Shown here in pieces: positions 1 to 9,209 of a DNA stretch of 64,000 nucleotides. This DNA is from Pseudomonadales bacterium (GTDB lineage: Bacteria; Pseudomonadota; Gammaproteobacteria; Pseudomonadales; Azotimanducaceae): the NCBI GenBank assembly GCA_019634925.1, contig JAHCAL010000001.1:744001-808000 (forward strand). Reading direction: 5' to 3'. The first letter of the stretch is position 1. Each line of letters begins with the position of its first letter. The notes under the pieces are model-generated. The model made no database searches. It worked only from the letters and a program-made list of their open reading frames with translations, and was not told where the DNA came from. Position numbers and translations under genes: made by a program.

Positions 1-1973
1 CTCCCCGATACGCTCGGTGCACCGGCGAGATCATTGCCGCCGAAGTCGGTTCCCGGGCCGCCGCCGAGAGGAAAGCTCTCGTACTGGGCGTCCAGCACGC
101 CGATGTTGCCGAACAGGTTCAATCCCTCGACCGGAGTCGCCCAGACGAGTTCGAGCTCGACGCCCTTGGACTCGGCGCTCGCAGCATTGCTCACGAGAAA
201 CGAAACGCCGGAATTCACTTGCTCCTGTTTGTCCTTGAAGTCGTAGTAGAAAGCCGCGACGGTGGTCAGTAGCGTGCCGTCCAGCCAGGCGCCTTTGAAG
301 CCGACTTCATACGCGTCGAGCGTCTCGGGTTCGAAGCTCAATTCCGGTGCGACCCCCGGCGTGAACGCGAACGGAGGCGATATGACGTCGGACTGGAAGC
401 CGCCGGCCTTGTAGCCTCGCGCGTATCGAAGGTAGGCAACCTGATCGTTGCCGAACGCATAGGACAGGCTGATGTCCCCGGTCATGGCCGTGTCTTCGTA
501 ACGGTCCGAGAAACCGTTGGGGAAGCCGGCCAGCGTAAAGGGAAGCGAGAACAGGCCGATCAGCACCGAGTTGGGCGGCGCTGCGATGACCGTTGGACCC
601 TGCGAGTAGAACAGCTTCTTCTCTTCGTCGGTATAACGAAGCCCCGCCTGGAGAATAAGTCGCTCGGTCAGGTCGTAGGTACCCGAAACGAACGCCGACC
701 AGCTTTCGCTGGTGATCTTGTTGTTGGTGACTGCTTCTTCGCGGTAGGTCGGCGGCAGCGGCACCGAGAAGCCGAGCACCGGCGGGAGGATGGCGGTCGG
801 GAAGCCGGGCCCGACCGAAATGTGGTAGTCGTTGGTGTCTTCCTCGTGATCGAAGTACGCGCCGACGATCCAGGAAAAGCGGTCGCCTTCCGGAGAAGTG
901 AGGCGCACCTCCTGACTGAACCGTTCGATCGCTTCCGCGCGCCCAGTGTCGAAGCCATCCAGCGGACCGCCGTCGTTGTCGAACAGCTGGTCCGAATCCT
1001 GCTCGCGCCACGCGGTGATGCCGGTGAGGGTGTAGCCGCCGAGGTCATAGTCGATCTTGGCCGAGTAGCCCTTCACCTCGCGATACAGGAACCCGAGCCG
1101 ATCCTGATTCACCGCACGATCCGTCCCGTTCTGGGGCGGTACGGTACTGAACGGCGGGAACGGCAGGATGTTTCCATCCGGGGTGCGCAGCGTCTCGGAA
1201 ACGCCGCCGTTCTCGTCCTGCTTGTAGTAGTCGGCACGCAGCTCGATATCCAGTTTCTCCGCGGGCGTCCAAATGGCCATGATGCGGCCACCCCAGTTGT
1301 CGGTGTCGTTGACGTCCTTGTCGAGCGAACGATTCCTGATGTAGCCGTCGCGCTGGCGAGCGAATACGTTGGCACGTACCAGGAAGGTGTCTTCGACGAT
1401 CGGGCCACTCAGCGTGCCCCGGGCTTCCAGCAGATTCCTGTTGCCATAACGCAGATTGCCTACGGCCTCGAACTCGTTGGTAGGACGCTGGGTGGTGACG
1501 TTGATGGTGCCGGCGATGGTGTTCTTGCCGTAGAGGGTCCCTTGGGGTCCTCGCAGCAGTTCGACCTGTGCCACATCGATGACACCGGTGTCGAACGAGC
1601 GGTCGCGGCCCATGAACACTTCGTCGACATTGACGCCCATGCTCGGCGCGAAGCCGGAACCAGCGCTCGACGAGGTGATACCGCGAATGGTGAACGACGA
1701 GGCGAACGAGTCGCCGGCCACGACATTCGGCAACTTCTGTCCGAGGTCCGTGAGGTAGTAGGTAGTGCGGTCCGTGAGGTAGTCGGCGTCCACCACCGAG
1801 ACGGAAATCGGCACGTCTATCAGGCGTTGATCGCGCTTCTGGGCTGTCACGACGATCTCTTCGAGACTCATGGCCATCGGCGCGATCAGCATGCCGCATA
1901 TCGCCATACCCGCTGCAATGGTCAGCCGCCGCGCGCTCGGTGCGCGCAAGGCTCGCTGGTTCGGTTCGCTCAT
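1..1973 (-). CDS. TonB-dependent outer-membrane receptor (3' end beyond window)
   Basis: Outer-membrane active transporter for a large, scarce ligand; the substrate cannot be read from the sequence. Translation from the ATG at 1973 gives an N-terminal hydrophobic stretch, the motif LEEIVVTAQKR just after it, and a plug domain containing LLRGPQGTLYGKNTIAGTIN at 1501-1560. This is the classic signature of sigma-proteobacterial TonB receptors that carry the VTAQKR box. The frame stays open to base 1, so roughly the last part of the beta barrel lies outside the window. It is divergent from the dioxygenase/enoyl-CoA hydratase operon that starts at 2223, and may import a substrate used by it. That link is inference. 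Confidence 0.9.
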   Translation of the reverse strand, partial: MSEPNQRALRAPSARRLTIAAGMAICGMLIAPMAMSLEEIVVTAQKRDQRLIDVPISVSVVDADYLTDRTTYYLTDLGQKLPNVVAGDSFASSFTIRGITSSSAGSGFAPSMGVNVDEVFMGRDRSFDTGVIDVAQVELLRGPQGTLYGKNTIAGTINVTTQRPTNEFEAVGNLRYGNRNLLEARGTLSGPIVEDTFLVRANVFARQRDGYIRNRSLDKDVNDTDNWGGRIMAIWTPAEKLDIELRADYYKQDENGGVSETLRTPDGNILPFPPFSTVPPQNGTDRAVNQDRLGFLYREVKGYSAKIDYDLGGYTLTGITAWREQDSDQLFDNDGGPLDGFDTGRAEAIERFSQEVRLTSPEGDRFSWIVGAYFDHEEDTNDYHISVGPGFPTAILPPVLGFSVPLPPTYREEAVTNNKITSESWSAFVSGTYDLTERLILQAGLRYTDEEKKLFYSQGPTVIAAPPNSVLIGLFSLPFTLAGFPNGFSDRYEDTAMTGDISLSYAFGNDQVAYLRYARGYKAGGFQSDVISPPFAFTPGVAPELSFEPETLDAYEVGFKGAWLDGTLLTTVAAFYYDFKDKQEQVNSGVSFLVSNAASAESKGVELELVWATPVEGLNLFGNIGVLDAQYESFPLGGGPGTDFGGNDLAGAPSVSG

Positions 1974-2222
1974 GGATATCCCCCCTCAAAGCATGAATCG
2001 GCAGCCACAGTCGACCGGTTGGGTTACCAGCCAACCGGTAGGTTGGGAACGATAGTCCCAATTGCGGACCTTGTCCATGCGATTCGAAACCGGGATCCGG
2101 CGCTGCGCCCTTGTTGCTTGGACTGCTCATGGGATGGTAGTGTCAGCTCGCGATTGATTAATCTACTCGTGAGTTGAGTCCCGTCGGGACTCCGCGAACC
2201 GGGGCATGGCGGGAGGAAGTTC

Positions 2223-3116
2223 ATGGAAATCGGGGACTGGAAGTCGACGGCAGGGATGACCGAGGTCTATCGTCAGGCGCGCCACTTCGGGCTGGAGCCC
2301 AACATCGCCGAACTCGAGGCTTTCGGCTTCACGGTCATCGACCCGGAGCGCACCGGGGCGCCGCCGGGGTTTGCGCAGCGGCTGCTGGACGCGGTCCAGC
2401 GTGTGTCCCGCCAGGAAGACGAGTCGGCCGTGGACCTGAACAAGCATGCCGACAAGCCGGCATTCGGACGTCAGCTCTTCCACCTGCTGGCGCGTGATCC
2501 GGTCTTCGTGGAAGCGGCAATGAACCCGGTCGTCCGCACCATGGGCTCCTACATGCTTGGCGTGAGCATGCGGCTGTTCAGCATGGTTGCGTTCATCAAG
2601 GAAGGCGCGGCACGACCGACGCACATGCATACAGACTCGGTCGGCGTGCCGACGCCGTTGCCCTTTTACGGAAGCGTCTGCAACGTCAGCTGGATTCTTT
2701 CCGATTACACCGAGCAGAACGGCACGTTGTGCATGGTGCCCGGCAGTCACCGGTACTGCCGCCATCCGACCGAGTTCGAGCAGCCGAGGTTCATGGGGGG
2801 ACCCATGGACGATGCCATGGCGGTGCCAGTGCTGGCCAAACCCGGTTCGCTTGCGGTATTCACGGGCAACACCTGGCACGGGACCTATCCCAAGACCACG
2901 GACTCGACCCGGATCCATATTGCCACCGCGTTCTGTCGCAACTACGTCAATCCGGCTGAAAACTACGACGACCTGCCTGATGCGGTCGTCGCGGAACATG
3001 GGCCGGAGTTCGCGCGCCTGATCGGCCGCAAGGCCTGGCAGGGATATCGGGCGGAAGGGCCGAAGCTCGAGAACATGGCGCTGGTGCGCCCGGCATACCA
3101 GTCCGTCTACGGTTAG
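2223..3116 (+). CDS. Phytanoyl-CoA dioxygenase (PhyH) family protein
   Basis: Predicted Fe(II)/2-oxoglutarate-dependent oxygenase of 297 residues. The facial triad is visible: HTD at 136-138, distal His219 in the segment NTWHGTYPK, and Arg230 as the likely 2-oxoglutarate anchor. A segment NGTLCMVPGSH before the distal histidine is typical of PhyH enzymes. The start at 2223 follows a strong ribosome site (GGGAGGAAG). It opens a tight run of genes (next start 10 bases after its stop) with an unknown 140-residue protein and an enoyl-CoA hydratase, suggesting hydroxylation of a lipid, terpenoid or acyl-CoA substrate. The substrate is unknown. Confidence 0.85.
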   Translation: MEIGDWKSTAGMTEVYRQARHFGLEPNIAELEAFGFTVIDPERTGAPPGFAQRLLDAVQRVSRQEDESAVDLNKHADKPAFGRQLFHLLARDPVFVEAAMNPVVRTMGSYMLGVSMRLFSMVAFIKEGAARPTHMHTDSVGVPTPLPFYGSVCNVSWILSDYTEQNGTLCMVPGSHRYCRHPTEFEQPRFMGGPMDDAMAVPVLAKPGSLAVFTGNTWHGTYPKTTDSTRIHIATAFCRNYVNPAENYDDLPDAVVAEHGPEFARLIGRKAWQGYRAEGPKLENMALVRPAYQSVYG

Positions 3117-3125
3117 GGGGAAATC

Positions 3126-3548
3126 ATGGCTGAGAAGATCGAATTCGCGAGCCCCGAATGGCTTGCGGCTCTGGAGCGTCTGGTTCGCGAGTACACCGCG
3201 AAGGCGGGAGCAGGTGTCGAACTGAGCCTGTGCGAAGTGTTTACCGGTGTGCCGGCGCATCTTGACAAGAACGGCAACGGAATCATTGCATGGTACTGCC
3301 GCATCAAGGGCGGCGAGGTCGAGTTCGAAGAGGGCGAGATTCCCGAGGCCGACATCAAGACCGTGACGGATTATCAGTTCATCCTGCCGTTCGCCCGGTT
3401 GAAGATCGACCCTGGCAACATGGCCGATTATGAAGTGAAGCTCGCCGAAGGCGCCAAGGCCGGCAAGATCGACCGGCGCGGAGATCGTTCGAAAGTACCT
3501 CCGGCATTCTATGGCATGCACAACGATCTCGCCGAGATCACCAGATAA
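3126..3548 (+). CDS. Conserved hypothetical protein, 140 aa
   Basis: I do not recognise this family with confidence. It is a soluble acidic protein with no signal peptide or membrane segment. The middle (YCRIKGGEVEFEEGEI, then DYQFILPFARLKIDP) has alternating strands reminiscent of SCP2-type lipid-binding folds, but that is only an impression. It lies between a PhyH-like oxygenase and an enoyl-CoA hydratase with gaps of 9 and 17 bases, and has its own clear ribosome site (TAGGGGGAAATC before the ATG). It is almost certainly co-transcribed and likely a carrier or accessory protein of the same pathway. Confidence 0.7.
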   Translation: MAEKIEFASPEWLAALERLVREYTAKAGAGVELSLCEVFTGVPAHLDKNGNGIIAWYCRIKGGEVEFEEGEIPEADIKTVTDYQFILPFARLKIDPGNMADYEVKLAEGAKAGKIDRRGDRSKVPPAFYGMHNDLAEITR

Positions 3549-3565
3549 ACAGGGAGATCCCGACC

Positions 3566-4456
3566 ATGGCCTGGCAACACATCATTTACGAAAAGCCCGA
3601 GCCCCATATTGCACGCATATGGTTGAACCGCCCGGACACTGCCAATGCGCAGGACACGCAGTTTCTCTATGAGTTGAACGACGCGATGGATCAGGCGGCT
3701 CGTGAAGACGACGTCCGGGTCATCGTCATGGCCGCCAAGGGCAAGCACTTCTCCTCCGGTCACGACGTGCGTGAGCGTGATCACCATGACAACCAGGAGC
3801 ATTGGAAGCCCATCGGCAACTCCAACCAGCATCGACGGGCCGGAGCCGAGGGCCGGATGTCGCGGGAGGAGGAGTTATACACGGGCTTCTCCGAGCGCTG
3901 GCGCAATCTGCCGAAGCCGACGATCGCCGCGGTACATGGCAAGTGTGTGTCCGGCGGATTGCTGCTCTGTTGGCCCTGCGACCTGATCGTTGCCAGCGAC
4001 GACGCGCAGTTCCAGGAAGTGACCGTGGCCATGGGCATTGCCGGTGTCGAGTGGTTCGCGCACCCGTGGGAAATGGGCGCGCGGAAGGCGAAGGAAATGC
4101 TGCTGACCGGCGAGCCGATCGGCGCCGAGGAAGCCCGTCAACTCGGCATGGTCAATCGTGTGGTGCCGCGGGACCGCCTCGAGGCGGAAACGCTCGACCT
4201 GGCCCGAAAGATTGCGTCTCAGCCGACCTTTGCAACCAAGATGGTGAAGATGGCCGTCAACGCGGCCCAGGATGCCCAGGGTCGGCATTCGGCGTTCCAG
4301 ACGGCGTTTGCGCTGCACCATCTCGCGCACAGCCATTGGATGGAGGTCTACGGTCTGCCCGTGGATCCGTCGGGCATTCACGGCAGCGTCAAGAAAAGCT
4401 ACGCGGAAGGCGACGAGCCGTTCAGGGCGCGGCAGAACGCCCGGAACAGTCAGTAG
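3566..4456 (+). CDS. Enoyl-CoA hydratase/isomerase family protein
   Basis: Crotonase-fold protein of 296 residues. The oxyanion-hole elements are visible as HFSSGHDVRERD near residue 58 and HGKCVSGGLLLCWPCDLIVAS near residue 125, followed by the usual EARQLGMVNRVVP segment. It probably hydrates or isomerises an acyl-CoA thioester in the cytoplasm. A histidine- and arginine-rich insertion (around residues 72-100) between the first and second oxyanion loops makes it longer than the roughly 260-residue standard enzyme. It is the third gene of the operon starting at 2223, with ribosome site AGGGAGATC. Confidence 0.88.
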   Translation: MAWQHIIYEKPEPHIARIWLNRPDTANAQDTQFLYELNDAMDQAAREDDVRVIVMAAKGKHFSSGHDVRERDHHDNQEHWKPIGNSNQHRRAGAEGRMSREEELYTGFSERWRNLPKPTIAAVHGKCVSGGLLLCWPCDLIVASDDAQFQEVTVAMGIAGVEWFAHPWEMGARKAKEMLLTGEPIGAEEARQLGMVNRVVPRDRLEAETLDLARKIASQPTFATKMVKMAVNAAQDAQGRHSAFQTAFALHHLAHSHWMEVYGLPVDPSGIHGSVKKSYAEGDEPFRARQNARNSQ

Positions 4457-4490
4457 TCCGGTGCTCGGTCTCGCGTCTCCAGGGGCGCCA

Positions 4491-5990
4491 GTGCGACTCC
4501 TGGTTGGGTTGGCGCTGGCAGTGCTCAGTGGTGTGCTGGCCTGGGCGGCTGGTCCGCCGCTGGAGCTCTGGCCGCTCATCTTCGTCGCGTTCGTACCGAT
4601 GGCCTGGGCGCAGCATCGCGTCGTCCCGCATGGCTTCGCTCCGGTGGTTCCCGCGCTGGCCATCTGCACGTTCCTGGTGACCCAGCTCACCCCGGGCCTG
4701 ATCCAGGGCGACGTCGCCTGGTACTACCACAGCTACCCGATCTTCGTGGGAGCGGTGATCGTGCTGCTCAGTTGGCCGGGACGCCACTTCCACATGCGCA
4801 CTGGTTATCGTTGGCTCACGCTGTCGTTTCCGCTTGCCTGGGTGGCCGTGGACGCGAGTCGGGTCTTCACCGGGCACGAGACCCTGGGCGGGACCTGGGG
4901 TATGCCTGTCTATGGCTTGTACGAGCAGGCCTGGCTGCTGCAGCCGCTGTCCCTGGTCGGGATATTCGGGCTGCAGCTGCTGGTCCTGATGATCAACTTT
5001 GCCGTGGCGCACATCCTGATCGCAGCCGCCGATCGAAGGAAGGCGACCGAGCAGGGGGTCGCAAAGGCGGAGTGGCGACCGGCGGTCAGATCGGCTTCCG
5101 CGGTGGCCGTGGCCGCCTTGGTATGGGTGGTCGTCTCGGTCGCTCAGTATGGCGCAGCGCCGGACCCCGAGCGGATGCTCCGGGTTGCGACAGTGCAGGC
5201 CAACACCACGCATGATCCGGAGGTGGAACTGCAGCGCCTCATGGATGGCACTCGTGAAGCCGCCGCAAGGGGGGCGCAGCTCGTGGTCTGGCGGGAAGGG
5301 GGGCTGAAGTTCGACCCGCAGCGCGAGCGGACCGAGGAGTTGCGAGCGCTCGCGGCGGAAACCGCAGCGTACCTCGCGATCGGATTCGGGATCACCGAGG
5401 AAAGCGGACTGCGCCGCAACGAGGCCGTGGTGCTCGCGCCTGACGGTCAGTTCTTCGGCCCCTACGGCAAGGATCATCCGGGCAGATTTGCCGGCGATCA
5501 CAGTGACACCGGTGGAGAGTACAAGGTGTACGACACCACGCTGGGGCGTATCGCAACCATCATCTGCTACGATCTCGACTTCACCGATACGGCGCGCGAG
5601 ATGGTCCGGCGTGGCGCCGACTTCATTGCGGTCCCGTCCAACGACCCGCCCGCCATAGCCCGCACGCACTACACGCACCTGGTCTATCGAGCCATAGAAA
5701 ATCGTGTGTCGATGGCGAAGGCCGACGCGATGTCCGATGCGGCCATCATTGATTCCTACGGACGTATCCTCGATCGGATCGTGCATCCCTTTTCGGCAAC
5801 AGAGGCGCGAATGGTCTCGGAAAATCTGACGCTGCCCACCGAGGTGCTGGTTGCGGACGTGCCCATGCGGCAGCACTCCACGTTCTATACCCGCTTCGGC
5901 GACTGGGCGGCGTGGCTTGCGATTCTTGGCGCGCTGGTCATCTACGGATGGCACGTCCGGCAGGCATTCAGAAGCGGGAGCCCGACGTGA
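4491..5990 (+). CDS. Membrane-bound nitrilase-family protein resembling apolipoprotein N-acyltransferase
   Basis: A 499-residue protein with about six hydrophobic N-terminal segments and a C-terminal carbon-nitrogen hydrolase domain, ending in one more membrane segment (WLAILGALVIYGWHV). This is the layout of Lnt, which moves an acyl chain onto lipoprotein N-termini. The catalytic triad is present: Glu269 in WREGG, Lys327 in GPYGKDHP and Cys359 in IICYDLDF. The GTG at 4491 is chosen because AGGGGC lies 5 bases upstream; GTG 4461 is an alternative. It is probably not the housekeeping Lnt, since it lies inside a dioxygenase/enoyl-CoA hydratase operon. The next gene overlaps it by 4 bases. Confidence 0.75.
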   Translation: MRLLVGLALAVLSGVLAWAAGPPLELWPLIFVAFVPMAWAQHRVVPHGFAPVVPALAICTFLVTQLTPGLIQGDVAWYYHSYPIFVGAVIVLLSWPGRHFHMRTGYRWLTLSFPLAWVAVDASRVFTGHETLGGTWGMPVYGLYEQAWLLQPLSLVGIFGLQLLVLMINFAVAHILIAAADRRKATEQGVAKAEWRPAVRSASAVAVAALVWVVVSVAQYGAAPDPERMLRVATVQANTTHDPEVELQRLMDGTREAAARGAQLVVWREGGLKFDPQRERTEELRALAAETAAYLAIGFGITEESGLRRNEAVVLAPDGQFFGPYGKDHPGRFAGDHSDTGGEYKVYDTTLGRIATIICYDLDFTDTAREMVRRGADFIAVPSNDPPAIARTHYTHLVYRAIENRVSMAKADAMSDAAIIDSYGRILDRIVHPFSATEARMVSENLTLPTEVLVADVPMRQHSTFYTRFGDWAAWLAILGALVIYGWHVRQAFRSGSPT

Positions 5991-6793
5991 ACCGGACGAG
6001 CGGATCCGAGGCGGAGTTGGCCGGACAATCGCGCGTCAGGCTTGCCATCGACGGTCAGGTTGCGCGGATCGAGCTGAATCGACCCGAGTCGGGCAACGCC
6101 ATCGATCTCGGCCTGGCGCGCGAACTGAAGCAGGCGCTGCACGAGTGCGAACGGCACTCAGGGCTCTGCGCGATCGTGATCACGGGCGCCGGTCGCCTGT
6201 TCTGCGCAGGCGGAGACCTCAAGGCCATACATGCGCAGGGCAGCAATGGACCCGCGTACGTCCGGGAGCTACTGGACCATCTCCACGAATGCATCTCCAC
6301 GATCGCGCGGATCCCGACACCGGTCATTGCCGCGGTCAATGGCACGGCCGCCGGCGCGGGATTCGCACTCGCGTGTGCCTGCGATCTGCTGGTCGCGACG
6401 CGAACCGCAAAATTCATCATGGCGTACACCCGCATTGGCCTGACGCCGGACGGATCTTCGACCTGGTACCTGCCGCGCCTTCTCGGTCTGCACCGCGCCA
6501 TGGCGCTCACGTTGCTGAACGACGAAATCGACGCCGAGACCCTTCGTGACTGGGGCGTCATATTCGACGTCGTCGAGCCGGACCGGCTGGCGGAATGCGT
6601 CACGGCATTGACGGCACGGCTGGTGAGCGGCACACACGCCGCGTCCGGAGCGGCCAAGCGCCTGTTGCGGGAGTCCTCCGGAAGGTCGCTCGAGATTCAG
6701 ATGAATGCGGAAGCAGACACGCTTTGCCTGGCCCTGTCGGGTGGCGAAGCCAGAGCGGGTCTGGAGTCTTTCCTCAACCGCGAACGCGATTGA
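5987..6793 (+). CDS. Enoyl-CoA hydratase/isomerase family protein
   Basis: Second crotonase-fold protein of the cluster, 268 residues, normal length for the family. It shows LFCAGGDLKAIHAQG (first oxyanion loop), VNGTAAGAGFALACACDLLVA (second loop) and YTRIGLTPDGSSTWYLPRLLG. The last segment resembles the PaaG/1,2-epoxyphenylacetyl-CoA isomerase branch, where an Asp is catalytic. The GTG at 5987 overlaps the previous stop as GTGA and has the ribosome site GCGGGAG, so it is translationally coupled to the Lnt-like gene. Probably acts on a CoA ester made by the same pathway. Confidence 0.85.
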   Translation: MNRTSGSEAELAGQSRVRLAIDGQVARIELNRPESGNAIDLGLARELKQALHECERHSGLCAIVITGAGRLFCAGGDLKAIHAQGSNGPAYVRELLDHLHECISTIARIPTPVIAAVNGTAAGAGFALACACDLLVATRTAKFIMAYTRIGLTPDGSSTWYLPRLLGLHRAMALTLLNDEIDAETLRDWGVIFDVVEPDRLAECVTALTARLVSGTHAASGAAKRLLRESSGRSLEIQMNAEADTLCLALSGGEARAGLESFLNRERD

Positions 6794-6802
6794 CGGCCGG
6801 GC

Positions 6803-7261
6803 TCACCCGCGCCTGGCGAGTTCGGCGGCCGCGCGAACCACTGCATCCTCGCGCCGGAAAACTCGCCGGAGTGCGCGGTGACCGATGCGCCATCCAGCCG
6901 ATGTCCTGACGAACCGATCGACATACTCGCCCACCGTGCCCGGATCTTCGATCGGTCGGCTGCCAGCGTCGTCGGCCGGGGCCGAAGAATTGAACGTCAC
7001 CAGGTAACAGATGCCACGCGCACGGTCGCTGCTCTCCACAGTGATCAGGCTGTTGGTGATCACGTGACGATAGGTCACGCCCAGAGAACCAAGGGCTACG
7101 ATGGATGCGCGAATCGCGGCATGTCCGGAAAATGCCGGTGATCCGGGCACCTCGACGACGCCGTCCTCCGCAAAGCACTGGACGAATGCTTCCACGTCGC
7201 CCTGGTCTGCCGCGATGGCATAGGCGGTCTGCAGGCGGGCACACTGGTGCTCGATGAGCAT
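6803..7261 (-). CDS. SnoaL/NTF2-like fold protein
   Basis: A 152-residue protein of the NTF2-like superfamily: RLQTAYAIAADQGDVEAFVQCFAEDGVVEV at the N-terminus, the middle segment YRHVITNSLITVE, and the ending YVDRFVRTSAGWRIGHRAL. Members are small cone-shaped barrels used as isomerases, dehydratases or ring-hydroxylating small subunits (SnoaL_4 type), often in steroid or polyketide metabolism. It converges on the enoyl-CoA hydratase gene with only 9 bases between stops. Its start at 7261 is divergent from the second PhyH gene across a 234-base region that presumably holds both promoters. Confidence 0.8.
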   Translation of the reverse strand: MLIEHQCARLQTAYAIAADQGDVEAFVQCFAEDGVVEVPGSPAFSGHAAIRASIVALGSLGVTYRHVITNSLITVESSDRARGICYLVTFNSSAPADDAGSRPIEDPGTVGEYVDRFVRTSAGWRIGHRALRRVFRREDAVVRAAAELARRG

Positions 7262-7495
7262 GATTTCTTCGGGAGTAATCGGCGCGCTCCTGATACCTGC
7301 AATGGATGTGTTCGAGTTTACGTGGGTCCGAACCGGCTGGACAGATCCAGGTCTCCCTGCGCGGCGGCGCTCGACCGTCCTGCAGGACCTTGACGAAGCC
7401 CGCTTCTGGGTCGCGTCGCCGTACGGTAGAGTCCGGTATGCGACACTGCACGGCTATCGCACGACGTTGATCGGTCAGTCCGAAAGAGAGGACGC

Positions 7496-8344
7496 ATGCT
7501 GACTCGCAAGGGTGGCTATCTGTTCCCACGCCGCGCGCCGGGCCCGACGGTGAGCCGTACCATCGAGCAGGAAGGCTGGGCCGTGTTGCCGGGCCTGCTC
7601 GATGCCGGCGAAGTTGCAGCACTGTCTTCAGAGGTCGAGGCGATCTACACAAGCCTGCCGGCCGACCGACGCAACCCGCGACTGTCCGCCGAAGAAGCCG
7701 ACGACTTCCGCTACGAGATGCTGAACCGCTCCGCGCGCGCGCAGGCCACGGTCGCGCACCCGAAGTTGCTCGAGGTCATCGAGCCGCTGCTCGGCGAAGA
7801 CTGCCACGTGATCGCGAACACCTGCTGGCGCAATCCGCCGCGACCCGCCAATCAGCACGGCGGCGGCGCCTGGCACATCGACGCCGGCCCGCATATCCCC
7901 CGGGATCCGTCCATTCCCTGGGACGAGCGCATCCCGTACCCGATCTTCGCCATCGGCGTGCACGTCTATCTGCGCGACTGTCCCGTGGACTGCGGACCGA
8001 CCGGCGTCATTCCCGGCAGCCATCGCTCGGGGCAGCCGCCGCCCATGGACCGGCTGCACGATCCCGAACTCACCTGGCAGGGGCGCGCACCGGTGGTGCT
8101 CGAGGCGCGCGCGGGCGATGCGGCGTTGTTCGTATCCGATGTGTGGCACCGGCGCATGCCGTGCGGCCCGGGTGACACCGGACGCCTGTTCCTGCAGATC
8201 CACTACGGGCGCCGTGACCTCGCGCAGCGCCTGCGCACCACGGCCGAGGCCAATCAGCTGAGCGCTGACGCGATGACGCGCGCCCGCTCGCCGCGTGAAC
8301 GGACGGTCATCGGGCTGCACCCGCCGTTCTTCTACGACGGCTGA
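7496..8344 (+). CDS. Phytanoyl-CoA dioxygenase (PhyH) family protein
   Basis: Second Fe(II)/2-oxoglutarate oxygenase, 282 residues. The iron ligands are visible as HID at 127-129 (GAWHIDAGPH) and His218 (SDVWHRRMP), with Arg in GRLFLQIHYGR as the co-substrate contact. CGPTGVIPGSHRSG is the typical pre-distal segment. It is only distantly similar to the copy at 2223, so it is not a recent duplicate. The ribosome site GAAAGAGAGGACGC precedes the ATG at 7496. The next gene starts 13 bases after its stop. Confidence 0.85.
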   Translation: MLTRKGGYLFPRRAPGPTVSRTIEQEGWAVLPGLLDAGEVAALSSEVEAIYTSLPADRRNPRLSAEEADDFRYEMLNRSARAQATVAHPKLLEVIEPLLGEDCHVIANTCWRNPPRPANQHGGGAWHIDAGPHIPRDPSIPWDERIPYPIFAIGVHVYLRDCPVDCGPTGVIPGSHRSGQPPPMDRLHDPELTWQGRAPVVLEARAGDAALFVSDVWHRRMPCGPGDTGRLFLQIHYGRRDLAQRLRTTAEANQLSADAMTRARSPRERTVIGLHPPFFYDG

Positions 8345-8357
8345 CGGTGACCGGCGA

Positions 8358-9188
8358 ATGTTGCCTCCCGACCAATTCTGGTCCGATCCGCCTTGGCGCG
8401 GTGGGCGTCCGCCGTTCCGCTTGGGCCTGCAGCCAGTGGCGGAGTCGGCGTGGTTGCCCGATCCGATCTGTGATGACGAATATCAACGGAAATCGATGCT
8501 GATGGCGCAGGCGCGCCAGGCGGTGCTCGCCGATCTGCCGGAGCATATCGAGGCGGTGCGTGAGGGTGCCGAGTGGGTGCGTGATGCGCTGCTCGCGCGC
8601 GGTTATCCGGAGCGGGACCACGCGGAGCGGCATCCGCTCGCGCGTGCAGCGCTGCTGGTGCCCGACGACCTCTGTATCCTCGCGCCGGGGCCGGACGGCT
8701 ACGTGCTGGTCGGCGCCTGCCTGTGCTCGCCGTCGTACTGGCGGCTCGCCGACAAGATCGGCAAACCGCTCGTGGGCATCCATGCGCCGGTCGAGGGTCT
8801 CGAGCAGGCGATCGGTCCGGCGATCGCCCGGTTCATGGACAACCTGCCGCCGGGGCGCGTGTTCGAGCGGCGCAACTGGAACATCCATCGTGATGCCGAG
8901 CGCTTCCACCAGGTGCCGGACGTCTGGGATCCGCGGCCCGGCCCGGCCGACTGCGCGGCGCTCTACGTGCGCAGCGAGCGGCAGACGCTGCGCAGGCTCG
9001 GCGGGAGCACGATCCTGTTTACCATCGGGGTGGGCATATATCCGCTCGCCGACATCCACGGCCATCCGACCGCGCGCGCAGACCTGCTTGCGGCCATCGC
9101 CGCGATGTCGCCCGCCGAGCGCCGCTCGTTCGGCTACCACCATCACGGCGACGCGCTGGTCGCGTATCTCGAAGGGGTGGAGGTCTGA
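8358..9188 (+). CDS. DUF3445 protein, haem-dependent oxidative N-demethylase-like
   Basis: A 276-residue protein that matches my knowledge of the DUF3445 / HDOD (haem-dependent oxidative N-demethylase) alpha-subunit family. Characteristic parts are the N-terminal PPFRLGLQPV, the middle PDDLCILAPGPDGYVLVGACLCSPSYW, LADKIGKPLVGIHAPV, and RRNWNIHRDAERFH, followed by RSERQTLRRLGGSTILFTIGVGIYPL. The ATG at 8358 is the first in-frame start after the PhyH stop. Family members demethylate small amines using a PAS-like haem fold. Close coupling to a PhyH gene suggests two successive oxidations of one substrate, which is inference. Confidence 0.75.
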   Translation: MLPPDQFWSDPPWRGGRPPFRLGLQPVAESAWLPDPICDDEYQRKSMLMAQARQAVLADLPEHIEAVREGAEWVRDALLARGYPERDHAERHPLARAALLVPDDLCILAPGPDGYVLVGACLCSPSYWRLADKIGKPLVGIHAPVEGLEQAIGPAIARFMDNLPPGRVFERRNWNIHRDAERFHQVPDVWDPRPGPADCAALYVRSERQTLRRLGGSTILFTIGVGIYPLADIHGHPTARADLLAAIAAMSPAERRSFGYHHHGDALVAYLEGVEV

Positions 9189-9209
9189 ATCACGAGGGGG
9201 CACGCCAGC

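Noticed and set aside
4272..4490. Longer N-terminus for the Lnt-like protein
   Set aside because: It would overlap the enoyl-CoA hydratase gene by 185 bases; GTG 4491 has a good ribosome site and starts right before the first membrane segment.
6878..7141. Small + strand open frame in the NTF2-like gene
   Set aside because: Antisense shadow with no recognisable motif or ribosome site.
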